From: Berberis thunbergii
Lineage: Eukaryota; Streptophyta; Magnoliopsida; Ranunculales; Berberidaceae
Assembly: GCA_003290165.1 (NCBI GenBank)
Contig: QNQO01006264.1
Location: forward strand, 1-64,000
Length of the DNA: 64,000 nt
Direction: 5' to 3'
Part shown: positions 33,551-44,930 of the stretch, piece by piece
Layout: each line of letters starts with the position of its first letter
Numbering within the stretch: position 1 is the first letter of the stretch
Notes under the pieces: model-generated
What the model saw: only the letters and a program-made list of their open reading frames with translations
What the model was told of the DNA's origin: nothing
Databases searched by the model: none
Program-made: the position numbers and the translations under genes

Positions 33551-35362
33551 TGATATACACTTAATTATTACATAATATACCCCTTAATTTATACATGTTA
33601 GTGTTTCGATTATTATATTTTATAGTAATTATTTCGTTTTCATATCTTTGTAGGATTTTGAGCGTAAACGATGAAATCAGATTAAACCGGCAAGTTAAGG
33701 AACGACAATTAGTCGATTCCAATGGTGGTATAAAGCAAATCCAAACCTAAACCAATTCATACCCTAAAACCAAACCTAAACCAATTCCTACCCTAAAACC
33801 AAACCCAAACCCAAACCTAACCCTTATTCTCTATAAATAGAATACGATAGGGAATGAGAAGGGGGAGGGAGGAAGAGAAGGGAACAGATTGAAAGGAGAC
33901 ATCAAACCCTCTTCCTCTTCTCAAGGTGATTCCCACCACAGCCACCACCGTCACCACTCTCTGCTCCTCTCCCCTGTCCACACAACCACCACCACCTTTC
34001 CACCGAGTCCCACCACCACAACAGGCCACGAACCAGCAAACCACCGCGCGAAAACCACCGCGGAACAGAGCCGCACCGCGACTCTGTTTCACGTCGCGAC
34101 AGCGTGTTCTCTTCCCCTCTCTCAGCCTCTTTTTGTCTCGAGTTCATCCTCTCACGACAGCCAGCACGACCCGACCAAACACCGCAAACCACCACCTCGC
34201 GGCAGAGCTCACAGCCGGCTGAAACAGGGAGCGAAAACAGGGAATCTCTTCCCTATTTCTCTTCGGTTTTTGTTGCTATTTTCTTGATTTATTCTCACTG
34301 TTTGCTCGTATTTACAGGATCTAGGATCATTTGGAGTCGAGGGAGGTCGCGAGGAGCGACGGAAGGCGGCGGAGCAGCCGCGAAACAGAGACGAAACAGG
34401 GAGTTTTCCTTCCCTGTTTTCTCGATTTGTTTTTCTGTTTCTTCGAGGTTTTCTTCACCCTTGCTCTTCTTTGCAGGTTCTAGGATCGATTTGAGGAGGA
34501 GGGAGAGCGCGAGGAGCGAAAACGGGGCCGCGAGAGCCGCCGTCTCGCTGGAGAAGAAGATCGGAATTCGCTGTTTTACTGTAGCAGTACTGTTGTAGTA
34601 CTGTAGCAGTTACTGTAGCAGGGCGGTAAATTTGGATTGTTATTTGATTTTGACTATTTCCACCGCCGGAACTGTTCTGTACCACCACAGAACGGTTTTG
34701 AGTTCATTTTCTCGGGATTCGTGCACACTGATTTGCTGTTTGACACCCTATCGAGCTTGTGACAAGCCGAAGGAATTTTGTAAACTTTATTTTAAATTTA
34801 TTTTACTGAATTTTGTGCTAAATTACTAATTACAAGTTATTTCTGAAACTGATAATTTGCTTTCACCTTGCATGTTCAAGTAGTTAAATTTGATATGCTT
34901 GGTAGTTAGAAGTACTCTTTGTCAAGCTTGAAATAATTTGTTAAGGTTTAAAAGAACATGTTATAATTTAAATTGGATTTTAACGATCATATTTTCGGTG
35001 TAAGCAAGGGATTCTCATCCCTAAGCTTCTCGTATTTAAATTCAGTAATCTAGATTTAGATAATTTTGCTAACTCCTTGGTGAGTCCAAGCCCACCAAAC
35101 CCATTTCATTCCATCCATCTCATTTCATTCTATCATTTTATTTTATTTTTCTTATCTTTAATTTAGTTTTCTTTTAAAAACACTGTAACCCCTATTTTCC
35201 ATTTAAATTAGTTTAGATAATTTCTTAAATATCAATTGCATTCACCTTCTTCGTGGGATCGACCCGTACTTGCCGTTGTCTACCAGTTAGGCACCGTGCA
35301 CTTGCGGTTATTACAAGTGGGCTGAATTAACCTATTAATTTAGGTTAGTTAAATCCCCATCA
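33551..35362 (+). repeat. LTR 1 of the array
   Basis: U3 carries degenerate telomere-like AAACCTAAACC/TACCCTAAAACC runs at 33743-33822, then a TATA box TATAAATA at 33832. Near 34576-34620 TACTGTAGCAG is repeated. It has one extra A (CGCAAACCACC) compared with LTR 2. Large open frames here recur in all three LTRs and do not look like proteins. Confidence 0.9.
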
Positions 35363-35368
35363 AGTTTT

Positions 35369-35384
35369 TGGCGCCGTTGCCGGG
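35369..35384 (+). promoter_or_regulatory. Primer-binding site of unit 1 (tRNA-Asp type)
   Basis: TGGCGCCGTTGCCGGG lies seven bases after the LTR end and is complementary to the 3' end of plant tRNA-Asp. Unit 2 has the full TGGCGCCGTTGCCGGGG. One G is missing here. Confidence 0.8.
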
Positions 35385-35425
35385 AAGGTTGAAGTGTAAT
35401 TGAATTTAAGATTTATTTTCACTAA

Positions 35426-35460
<35 letters not shown>

Positions 35461-36796
35461 ATAAAAATACAAAAAAAAAAAAAACATAACAAAAAAAAAA
35501 AATTCAATTTTTCTATTTTGTTATTTTTACACTCATTTTGTGTTTGATCTTGCAGATTACACGCTTCTCGAGGATATTGGACGATCCTGCAAAACATCAA
35601 GCAATTTATTTATTTATTTATTTATTTTTATTATTATTATTTTTTTTTTTTGTTTTTGTGAGGAGAGTTTTAATTTTTAATTTTATTTTCACCTCGTTCT
35701 ACGAGTGTGTGGTGTAATAATTTTTGAACTTTACTATTTTCATTTTGTTTAATCACAAAAAAAAAAAAAAAAAAAAAAACCATAAATTTTCTAAGTCAAA
35801 AGAAATTATAGGGAAACAATTTTAATTGTTACCCAATAATTTTTTATGATTTAGAAATCCGACTTCTAAGACCAAGGCCAGTAAATTTGTTTGCATGTGC
35901 TTGTGTGCTGATTGAAATAGATAAAAAGAAGTCGGACATTTTTTTTTTATTGTGTTAACTTTTTGTGCAGATTGGAATGCGCACACTGTAAGTATTTCTA
36001 TCACACGCAATGTATTAGCGACCAGGGTGCTTGGTGTAATTGTTTGAAATTGTGTGATTGGTTGTTTAATTTCTGTAATTGTGGATGCTAAACTTTAGTA
36101 ATTCATAATAAGCAGACCCAGCTTCTAAATAGAAACTGGTGGGACTTGATACCCCCACCTCATCACTCCAGCTGTGTGCAACCAATATCCTGACATAATT
36201 AAAATCAATTAGCAAGTTAGATAGAGCATTTTTAGGTACGGTGTTCATAGGACAACCAAGACCAAAGTGAATCCAATAATTTTGTGTTGACCTAAGCTAA
36301 AAGTGACGATGGGTTTAATCATTCAATGAACTCCGAGAGGCCACTGCCACAAGGGTAACTTACCCGGTACGCCGAGTCATAAGTAAGCTACGATCCACAA
36401 GAAGAATTGGTGTAACCAACAGTTTTTGGTTAGGAACACAAGCCTCAAGTGTGCATTTAACATCACATCGTTCTCACATCTATTGGCTTACAGAGCGGTA
36501 GCACAAGGAAGTACTTAATTGGACCATTGTGACCTCCTTCTCTTGTGCGATAATCCGGTTTCTTTGAAACAAAACTCTAGCCTACTGATTTTGAACTTTG
36601 CGGTGTAAAGTGTATACTCTTAGGATCAACTTGTAGCACCCATTGCTGTGTCATAAAGATTACATAAGAAATAATTGTCTCCCAAAGATAAAAAGATAAT
36701 TGATCTCAAAAACGTTTATTGCTTAGGGAGGCATGTTTCTTGTGCATTTATTGGTTGTTGATTGCGTGTGAGTCTGTGCATATTTTGTTTAGAGTT

Positions 36797-36827
<31 letters not shown>

Positions 36828-36828
<1 letters not shown>

Positions 36829-38050
36829 TGAACACAAGGGATTATCTAGCCTATTTTTCCGAGCAAGTCAATTCATTTTATGACATGCAACGACCTGAGT
36901 ATGATCCATATTATTACCCAGGTCTAGCTTATCATTCTGACTTCTCATGGGCTCATGGTCAGTACCATGAAAGCCCTCTAGACACTCCTCAGACTCCTCA
37001 AGCTTTCATTCCTGATAATGAGTTAGAGGATATAATGAAAATTTTTATAGAGCGAACAGGAGAAATACTTGTGCAAAATTCTCATGAAATCACAGAATTG
37101 AAAACTATTTTTCAACAAAACTCTCAAGCTATCCGGAAACTTGAGATGACTGTGAGTCAGATAGTTGAGTCACTTCCTGAGATAGAGTCAGATAAATTCC
37201 CTAGTGACTCATTTATTGATGAACCTGTCAATTATGAGACACTACAGACATCTCCTTCCCATGTTGACTCATGCCTCTCTAGTGACTCATGCATCGAATC
37301 AACCTGTGACCATTCTTTAGAGTCTCCTCTTGACTGTTTAGATGCTTGTTTGACTCAATTTAGTTTAGACTTTGATGTTGATGATTCCATTAGGGAAGTC
37401 AATGATTTGCTTGACTCAGTCCCCATTGTGGATCCTAGTTATAAATGGCAGTCTAAAGTGAAGCATCTTCCACTCAGTGAGTCAAAACTAGCCCTATCAG
37501 TTGAGCCACCTGAGCTTAACCTTAACAATTACCTGACACCCTCAGGTATGCATTTTCAGGTGATGAATTGTCTAGACCAACATCTCTATGTGATTCATGT
37601 GATGAGCCTGTACCACTTGATATATCCATCGTCTCATCTACTTGCATCACAGTCCCATTTCCTAAGGCTACTTTCACCGATCCCTTGTGTTGTAGTGAGG
37701 ATTTCAGTTTTCACCATTCTGCTGTGAAAATTATCCAATCATCCGATTTGGAACCAGACATAGGATATTCCCTTTTTGGAGCACGCAAAAATCCTCTAAT
37801 TATGACTACTGGTCACTTTTGGAATGTCCTCGTGTACTTGGTGCCTCATGTGATTGTTATATTTTGGTGGACTGATCCTCAACTGTTCAGGTTGTTGATA
37901 TACGACCTTGGACTACGTTTTTGTCATATTCTTCCTCTACATTTTGTTGATACACCATTTTTTTTAGGAAGAATATTTGTCGAGCTGATGACGTTAAACC
38001 AAGCGCTCCTAGGAGGCAGCCTAGCTTTAGTTGTGTGTCTCTGCTGTTAG
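36828..38050 (+). pseudogene. Array reading frame, unit 1 (frameshifted copy)
   Basis: Same frame as the 407-codon frame at 43301, but one A is missing (CTTAACAATT instead of CTTAAACAATT, near 37526). Reading leaves the frame after PPELNL and ends in an unrelated tail at 37727; the correct frame resumes at 37568-38050. The product would keep the coiled-coil part and lose the linker and hydrophobic end. Otherwise almost identical to unit 2. The start codon directly follows a run of 23 A. Confidence 0.8.
38009..38024 (+). other. Conserved 3' hairpin, unit 1
   Basis: CTAGG-AGGCAG-CCTAG forms a hairpin just after GACGTTAAACCAAGCGCT. A motif of the form GCGCTNNTGGGAGGCAACCC is widely seen downstream of the coding part in Athila-like plant elements. 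Confidence 0.6.
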
Positions 38051-38329
38051 TCTGGATTGATTTTCGAGTACCCTATTTAGTTGTGTTTCACTCATACTCG
38101 TTAGCTCCGTAACAATTTTGACTTACAACTTGTTTTTTCTTTTTCGTTTTCTTTGTTAGTGTTGAGTCTGCATTTTATCGATTTCTAATGAAACTCCATG
38201 ATTCTTATGTTTCTGAGCCTCATTGATGGATGACTTCTTGGAAATTGGTAAAATCTTCACCGCGGTAATACTGTTCTAACCTCCTCTCATGTACTTACTT
38301 CATTCATTTGTCAGAATTATTGTGTTAAA

Positions 38330-38345
38330 CATTGAGGACAATGTT
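38330..38345 (+). other. ACATTGAGGACAATGT palindrome and G-rich run, unit 1
   Basis: A 6-bp-arm palindrome followed by GGTTTGGGGGTAGG. The same pair ends the coding part of many plant Ty3 elements and resembles a second polypurine signal. Confidence 0.55.
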
Positions 38346-38416
38346 TGGATTAGGTTTGGGGGTAGGTTCATGAGTCGGTGAAATTTTCATTTTTTCGTAG
38401 TGTTTTCTTTTCTTAT

Positions 38417-38455
<39 letters not shown>

Positions 38456-40000
38456 TTTCTGTCAAGAAAATTTGGTCTTTTGAGAAAATGGATTTTAAAT
38501 GTTTATGCTCAAGAAAATGCAAGTCAACTTGACATTTTGCTATATCGATAAAGACTGAAAGTTTAGTATAATCCTTAAGTTAGATCTAGTTCATGAGATT
38601 TTTCAACTCGATTATCTTTGCACCATGAGCCATGTTAGCATAACTTGAAGTTGATGAGTGAATATATACTAGAAAACCTTAGAATAATAGTGGAGACTTA
38701 ACCCTGAAAGTTTTGAGCCTTTCTATTTTTCTGAGGGTTATACATAAACTCTGATTTTTCTTGAGTCCGTATTATCTCGTTGATGATCTCATTATTCTCA
38801 TTTTTCTGATCAATTGCTTTGGGAATGACATAAAAATTGAATTATTACACTAGAACTTCTTGGCTTATTCAATTGAGATGTCATAATACTGACCCGAACT
38901 TAGGAAATGATCTAGGCATTTTTTTTCTTTAAACCATTAACTAGCCTTTTAACTTACCCATAACATTAACCTTTTTTGTAGCCTTTTGAGCCTTAGATTA
39001 ACTTTTATTTGTTAACCCATTAACCTTTACCCAACTTTTCTGGGAATGTGTACGGATGAATATACTTGGTGTAAAAAGGGCATGAAAGAGCAAAATATGA
39101 GATATTTCATAAATCCTCTATGGAAGAAAGAAAAAAGAAAAGAAAAAGAAAGAAAAGAAAGCAGAAGAAATGTGAATGAGGATAAAGATGTGAGAATGAA
39201 GAAAAAAATTGATGGTGCGCAACATTGATTTATTCGTGACAGCCCTAATTATTCGTTAAATGGGTGTATACATTCCTAGAAACCTTTAACACTCCTTATT
39301 AACCATTACCCAAGCCCCATTACAACCCAACAAAGTCCTAGTTGATCGTAGGTAAAGGTTGGTTCTGTAGATGTGGAGATTTAATAACCAAGACCTATGG
39401 TGTTTGATTCAACATTCCCAAAAGTAATTGATATTCCTATCCATGAGATCATGTTCATTCCATTCTTGAAAAGTCCGTTCTTCATATTACTATATGTGAG
39501 ATGATTGTTTTCCATCATTTACTCTTTTCCTCACATATAAACTGAGTGAAATACCAAATCTCTGAGTGCTTTATTGTGAGTGACATAAGAGGTTTGAAGT
39601 CAAAACAAACTTTCTACAGGAGATTAGTCATTGTTTTACTCTGAAATGGAAAGTTATGTTAACAGTGCTATCCACACACACACATTGAGTTGAGGATGAT
39701 TATGAATTTTTTCTAACCTTTGGAGAATATTAAATTATTTGGAGATTTGTTGATACACTAAAATGACACTGTTGGTTTCCTGCATTTCTTGAAATGAACA
39801 CTGTTTGACCAAGTTTTGTTGAATCAGTAATGTTTGTGGGTAACATTTCTGGAAACCCTCACGAGACTATAACTCGTCCACTAGAGGTAATCTAGGGGTT
39901 TAAAGCCTTGTTGCACGTTTAAGGTAAGTGCAACCGATGATTCCTGCGAAAGTGAGTTAGGATTTTCTTTTTATTGTTTTGCTCGAGGACTAGCAAAATA

Positions 40001-40016
40001 TAGGTTTGGGGGTATT
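40001..40016 (+). promoter_or_regulatory. Polypurine tract before LTR 2
   Basis: TAGGTTTGGGGGTATT directly precedes the TG of LTR 2, the expected place for plus-strand priming. The same sequence precedes LTR 3 at 46477-46492. Confidence 0.65.
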
Positions 40017-41827
40017 TGATATACACTTAATTATTACATAATATACCCCTTAATTTATACATGTTAGTGTTTCGATTATTATATTTTATAGTAATTATTT
40101 CGTTTTCATATCTTTGTAGGATTTTGAGCGTAAACGATGAAATCAGATTAAACCGGCAAGTTAAGGAACGACAATTAGTCGATTCCAATGGTGGTATAAA
40201 GCAAATCCAAACCTAAACCAATTCATACCCTAAAACCAAACCTAAACCAATTCCTACCCTAAAACCAAACCCAAACCCAAACCTAACCCTTATTCTCTAT
40301 AAATAGAATACGATAGGGAATGAGAAGGGGGAGGGAGGAAGAGAAGGGAACAGATTGAAAGGAGACATCAAACCCTCTTCCTCTTCTCAAGGTGATTCCC
40401 ACCACAGCCACCACCGTCACCACTCTCTGCTCCTCTCCCCTGTCCACACAACCACCACCACCTTTCCACCGAGTCCCACCACCACAACAGGCCACGAACC
40501 AGCAAACCACCGCGCGAAAACCACCGCGGAACAGAGCCGCACCGCGACTCTGTTTCACGTCGCGACAGCGTGTTCTCTTCCCCTCTCTCAGCCTCTTTTT
40601 GTCTCGAGTTCATCCTCTCACGACAGCCAGCACGACCCGACCAAACACCGCAACCACCACCTCGCGGCAGAGCTCACAGCCGGCTGAAACAGGGAGCGAA
40701 AACAGGGAATCTCTTCCCTATTTCTCTTCGGTTTTTGTTGCTATTTTCTTGATTTATTCTCACTGTTTGCTCGTATTTACAGGATCTAGGATCATTTGGA
40801 GTCGAGGGAGGTCGCGAGGAGCGACGGAAGGCGGCGGAGCAGCCGCGAAACAGAGACGAAACAGGGAGTTTTCCTTCCCTGTTTTCTCGATTTGTTTTTC
40901 TGTTTCTTCGAGGTTTTCTTCACCCTTGCTCTTCTTTGCAGGTTCTAGGATCGATTTGAGGAGGAGGGAGAGCGCGAGGAGCGAAAACGGGGCCGCGAGA
41001 GCCGCCGTCTCGCTGGAGAAGAAGATCGGAATTCGCTGTTTTACTGTAGCAGTACTGTTGTAGTACTGTAGCAGTTACTGTAGCAGGGCGGTAAATTTGG
41101 ATTGTTATTTGATTTTGACTATTTCCACCGCCGGAACTGTTCTGTACCACCACAGAACGGTTTTGAGTTCATTTTCTCGGGATTCGTGCACACTGATTTG
41201 CTGTTTGACACCCTATCGAGCTTGTGACAAGCCGAAGGAATTTTGTAAACTTTATTTTAAATTTATTTTACTGAATTTTGTGCTAAATTACTAATTACAA
41301 GTTATTTCTGAAACTGATAATTTGCTTTCACCTTGCATGTTCAAGTAGTTAAATTTGATATGCTTGGTAGTTAGAAGTACTCTTTGTCAAGCTTGAAATA
41401 ATTTGTTAAGGTTTAAAAGAACATGTTATAATTTAAATTGGATTTTAACGATCATATTTTCGGTGTAAGCAAGGGATTCTCATCCCTAAGCTTCTCGTAT
41501 TTAAATTCAGTAATCTAGATTTAGATAATTTTGCTAACTCCTTGGTGAGTCCAAGCCCACCAAACCCATTTCATTCCATCCATCTCATTTCATTCTATCA
41601 TTTTATTTTATTTTTCTTATCTTTAATTTAGTTTTCTTTTAAAAACACTGTAACCCCTATTTTCCATTTAAATTAGTTTAGATAATTTCTTAAATATCAA
41701 TTGCATTCACCTTCTTCGTGGGATCGACCCGTACTTGCCGTTGTCTACCAGTTAGGCACCGTGCACTTGCGGTTATTACAAGTGGGCTGAATTAACCTAT
41801 TAATTTAGGTTAGTTAAATCCCCATCA
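40017..41827 (+). repeat. LTR 2 (shared middle LTR)
   Basis: Differs from LTR 1 by one base (CGCAACCACC) among the differences I could see. TATA box TATAAATA at 40298. It serves as 3' LTR of unit 1 and 5' LTR of unit 2. Confidence 0.9.
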
Positions 41828-41833
41828 AGTTTT

Positions 41834-41850
41834 TGGCGCCGTTGCCGGGG
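41834..41850 (+). promoter_or_regulatory. Primer-binding site of unit 2 (tRNA-Asp type)
   Basis: TGGCGCCGTTGCCGGGG, full complement of the plant tRNA-Asp 3' end, just after LTR 2. Confidence 0.85.
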
Positions 41851-41891
41851 AAGGTTGAAGTGTAATTGAATTTAAGATTTATTTTCACTAA

Positions 41892-41922
<31 letters not shown>

Positions 41923-43269
41923 TTTATAAAAATACAAAAAAAAAAAAACATAACAAAAAAAAAAAAATTCAATTTTTCTATTTTGTTATTTTTACACTCA
42001 TTTTGTGTTTGATCTTGCAGATTACACGCTTCTCGAGGATATTGGACGATCCTGCAAAACATCAAGCAATTTATTTATTTATTTATTTATTTATTATTTT
42101 TTATTTTTTTTTTTTGTTTTTGTGAGGAGAGTTTTAATTTTTAATTTTATTTTCACCTCGTTCTACGAGTGTGTGGTGTAATAATTTTTGAACTTTACTA
42201 TTTTCATTTTGTTTAATCACAAAAAAAAAAAAAAAAAAAAAAAAAAAACCATAAATTTTCTAAGTCAAAAGAAATTATAGGGAAACAATTTTAATTGTTA
42301 CCCAATAATTTTTTATGATTTAGAAATCCGACTTCTAAGACCAAGGCCAGTAAATTTGTTTGCATGTGCTTGTGTGCTGATTGAAATAGATAAAAAGAAG
42401 TCGGACATTTTTTTTTTTATTGTGTTAACTTTTTGTGCAGATTGGAATGCGCACACTGTAAGTATTTCTATCACACGCAATGTATTAGCGACCAGGGTGC
42501 TTGGTGTAATTGTTTGAAATTGTGTGATTGGTTGTTTAATTTCTGTAATTGTGGATGCTAAACTTTAGTAATTCATAATAAGCAGACCCAGCTTCTAAAT
42601 AGAAACTGGTGGGACTTGATACCCCCACCTCATCACTCCAGCTGTGTGCAACCAATATCCTGACATAATTAAAATCAATTAGCAAGTTAGATAGAGCATT
42701 TTTTTAGGTACGGTGTTCATAGGACAACCAAGACCAAAGTGAATCCAATAATTTTTGTGTTGACCTAAGCTAAAAGTGACGATGGGTTTAATCATTCAAT
42801 GAACTCCGAGAGGCCACTGCCACAAGGGTAACTTACCCGGTACGCCGAGTCATAAGTAAGCTACGATCCACAAGAAGAATTGGTGTAACCAACAGTTTTT
42901 GGTTAGGAACACAAGCCTCAAGTGTGCATTTAACATCACATCGTTCTCACATCTATTGGCTTACAGAGCGGTAGCACAAGGAAGTACTTAATTGGACCAT
43001 TGTGACCTCCTTCTCTTGTGCGATAATCCGGTTTCTTTGAAACAAAACTCTAGCCTACTGATTTTGAACTTTGCGGTGTAAAGTGTATACTCTTAGGATC
43101 AACTTGTAGCACCCATTGCTGTGTCATAAAGATTACATAAGAAATAATTGTCTCCCAAAGATAAAAAGATAATTGATCTCAAAAACGTTTATTGCTTAGG
43201 GAGGCATGTTTCTTGTGCATTTATTGGTTGTTGATTGCGTGTGAGTCTGTGCATATTTTGTTTAGAGTT

Positions 43270-43300
<31 letters not shown>

Positions 43301-43301
<1 letters not shown>

Positions 43302-44524
43302 TGAACACAAGGGATTATCTAGCCTATTTTTCCGAGCAAGTCAATTCATTTTATGACATGCAACGACCTGAGTATGATCCATATTATTACCCAGGTCTAG
43401 CTTATCATTCTGACTTCTCATGGGCTCATGGTCAGTACCATGAAAGCCCTCTAGACACTCCTCAGACTCCTCAAGCTTTCATTCCTGATAATGAGTTAGA
43501 GGATATAATGAAAATTTTTATAGAGCGAACAGGAGAAATACTTGTGCAAAATTCTCATGAAATCACAGAATTGAAAACTATTTTTCAACAAAACTCTCAA
43601 GCTATCCGGAAACTTGAGATGACTGTGAGTCAGATAGTTGAGTCACTTCCTGAGATAGAGTCAGATAAATTCCCTAGTGACTCATTTATTGATGAACCTG
43701 TCAATTATGAGACACTACAGACATCTCCTTCCCATGTTGACTCATGCCTCTCTAGTGACTCATGCATCGAATCAACCTGTGACCATTCTTTAGAGTCTCC
43801 TCTTGACTGTTTAGATGCTTGTTTGACTCAATTTAGTTTAGACTTTGATGTTGATGATTCCATTAGGGAAGTCAATGATTTGCTTGACTCAGTCCCCATT
43901 GTGGATCCTAGTTATAAATGGCAGTCTAAAGTGAAGCATCTTCCACTCAGTGAGTCAAAACTAGCCCTATCAGTTGAGCCACCTGAGCTTAACCTTAAAC
44001 AATTACCTGACACCCTCAGGTATGCATTTTCAGGTGATGAATTGTCTAGACCAACATCTCTATGTGATTCATGTGATGAGCCTGTACCACTTGATATATC
44101 CATCGTCTCATCTACTTGCATCACAGTCCCATTTCCTAAGGCTACTTTCACCGATCCCTTGTGTTGTAGTGAGGATTTCAGTTTTCACCATTCTGCTGTG
44201 AAAATTATCCAATCATCCGATTTGGAACCAGACATAGGATATTCCCTTTTTGGAGCACGCAAAAATCCTCTAATTATGACTACTGGTCACTTTTGGAATG
44301 TCCTCGTGTACTTGGTGCCTCATGTGATTGTTATATTTTGGTGGACTGATCCTCAACTGTTCAGGTTGTTGATATACGACCTTGGACTACGTTTTTGTCA
44401 TATTCTTCCTCTACATTTTGTTGATACACCATTTTTTTTAGGAAGAATATTTGTCGAGCTGATGACGTTAAACCAAGCGCTCCTAGGAGGCAGCCTAGCT
44501 TTAGTTGTGTGTCTCTGCTGTTAG
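43301..44524 (+). CDS. Array-specific protein: gag-tail/PR-RT-linker-like ORF (407 aa)
   Basis: The intact frame starts right after 23 A. The N-terminal 70 residues are Tyr/Asp/Pro-rich (YDPYYYPGLAYHSDFSWAHG). About residues 67-118 form a heptad-like coiled coil (LEDIMKIFIERTGEILVQNS and on to TVSQIVESL), comparable to the C-terminal gag region of Athila-like elements. A long acidic Ser/Asp/Cys-rich stretch follows. Around residues 225-250, PPELNLKQLPDTLRYAFSGD matches the linker between protease and RT in Athila-type polyproteins (PPKLELKPLPxHLKYAFLG). The end is hydrophobic (FWNVLVYLVPHVIVIFWW) and its last codons overlap the conserved non-coding hairpin, so the true functional end may be earlier. 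No zinc knuckle, protease triad, RT or integrase. Function unknown; perhaps a structural helper retained by a non-autonomous family. Confidence 0.65.
44483..44498 (+). other. Conserved 3' hairpin, unit 2
   Basis: Same CTAGG-AGGCAG-CCTAG hairpin as in unit 1. It falls inside the last codons of the 407-codon frame. Confidence 0.6.
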
Positions 44525-44803
44525 TCTGGATTGATTTTCGAGTACCCTATTTAGTTGTGTTTCACTCATACTCGTTAGCTCCGTAACAATTTTGACTTAC
44601 AACTTGTTTTTTCTTTTTCGTTTTCTTTGTTAGTGTTGAGTCTGCATTTTATCGATTTCTAATGAAAACTCCATGATTCTTATGTTTCTGAGCCTCATTG
44701 ATGGATGACTTCTTGGAAATTGGTAAAATCTTCACCGCGGTAATACTGTTCTAACCTCCTCTCATGTACTTACTTCATTCATTTGTCAGAATTATTGTGT
44801 TAA

Positions 44804-44819
44804 ACATTGAGGACAATGT
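44804..44819 (+). other. ACATTGAGGACAATGT palindrome, unit 2
   Basis: Second copy of the palindrome, again followed by GGTTTGGGGGTAGG and then a long A tract near 44896-44927. Confidence 0.55.
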
Positions 44820-44891
44820 TTGGATTAGGTTTGGGGGTAGGTTCATGAGTCGGTGAAATTTTCATTTTTTCGTAGTGTTTTCTTTTCTTAT

Positions 44892-44930
<39 letters not shown>

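Larger units (their letters stand above)
35363..40016 (+). mobile_element. Internal region of unit 1
   Basis: Order: primer site, leader of 1.4 kb with several A and T homopolymers (A tracts at 35430-35457 and 35756-35779; ATTT microsatellite near 35605), the reading frame at 36828, a conserved hairpin, G-rich 3' region and polypurine tract. The primer site has one G fewer than unit 2. Confidence 0.85.

Noticed and set aside
36066..36420. Possible RNA gene in the internal leader of the array (GGTACGCCGAGTCATAAGTA region).
   Set aside because: It repeats only because the unit is duplicated. No tRNA boxes or recognisable RNA fold were found by eye.
40392..41063. A 223-codon open frame within the LTR, also at 46868-47539 and in part at 33926.
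   Set aside because: It lies in the LTR promoter/leader, is Ser/Arg/Thr-rich low complexity, overlaps open frames on the other strand and is broken in LTR 1 by one base. The three copies are the same LTR and not independent evidence of coding.
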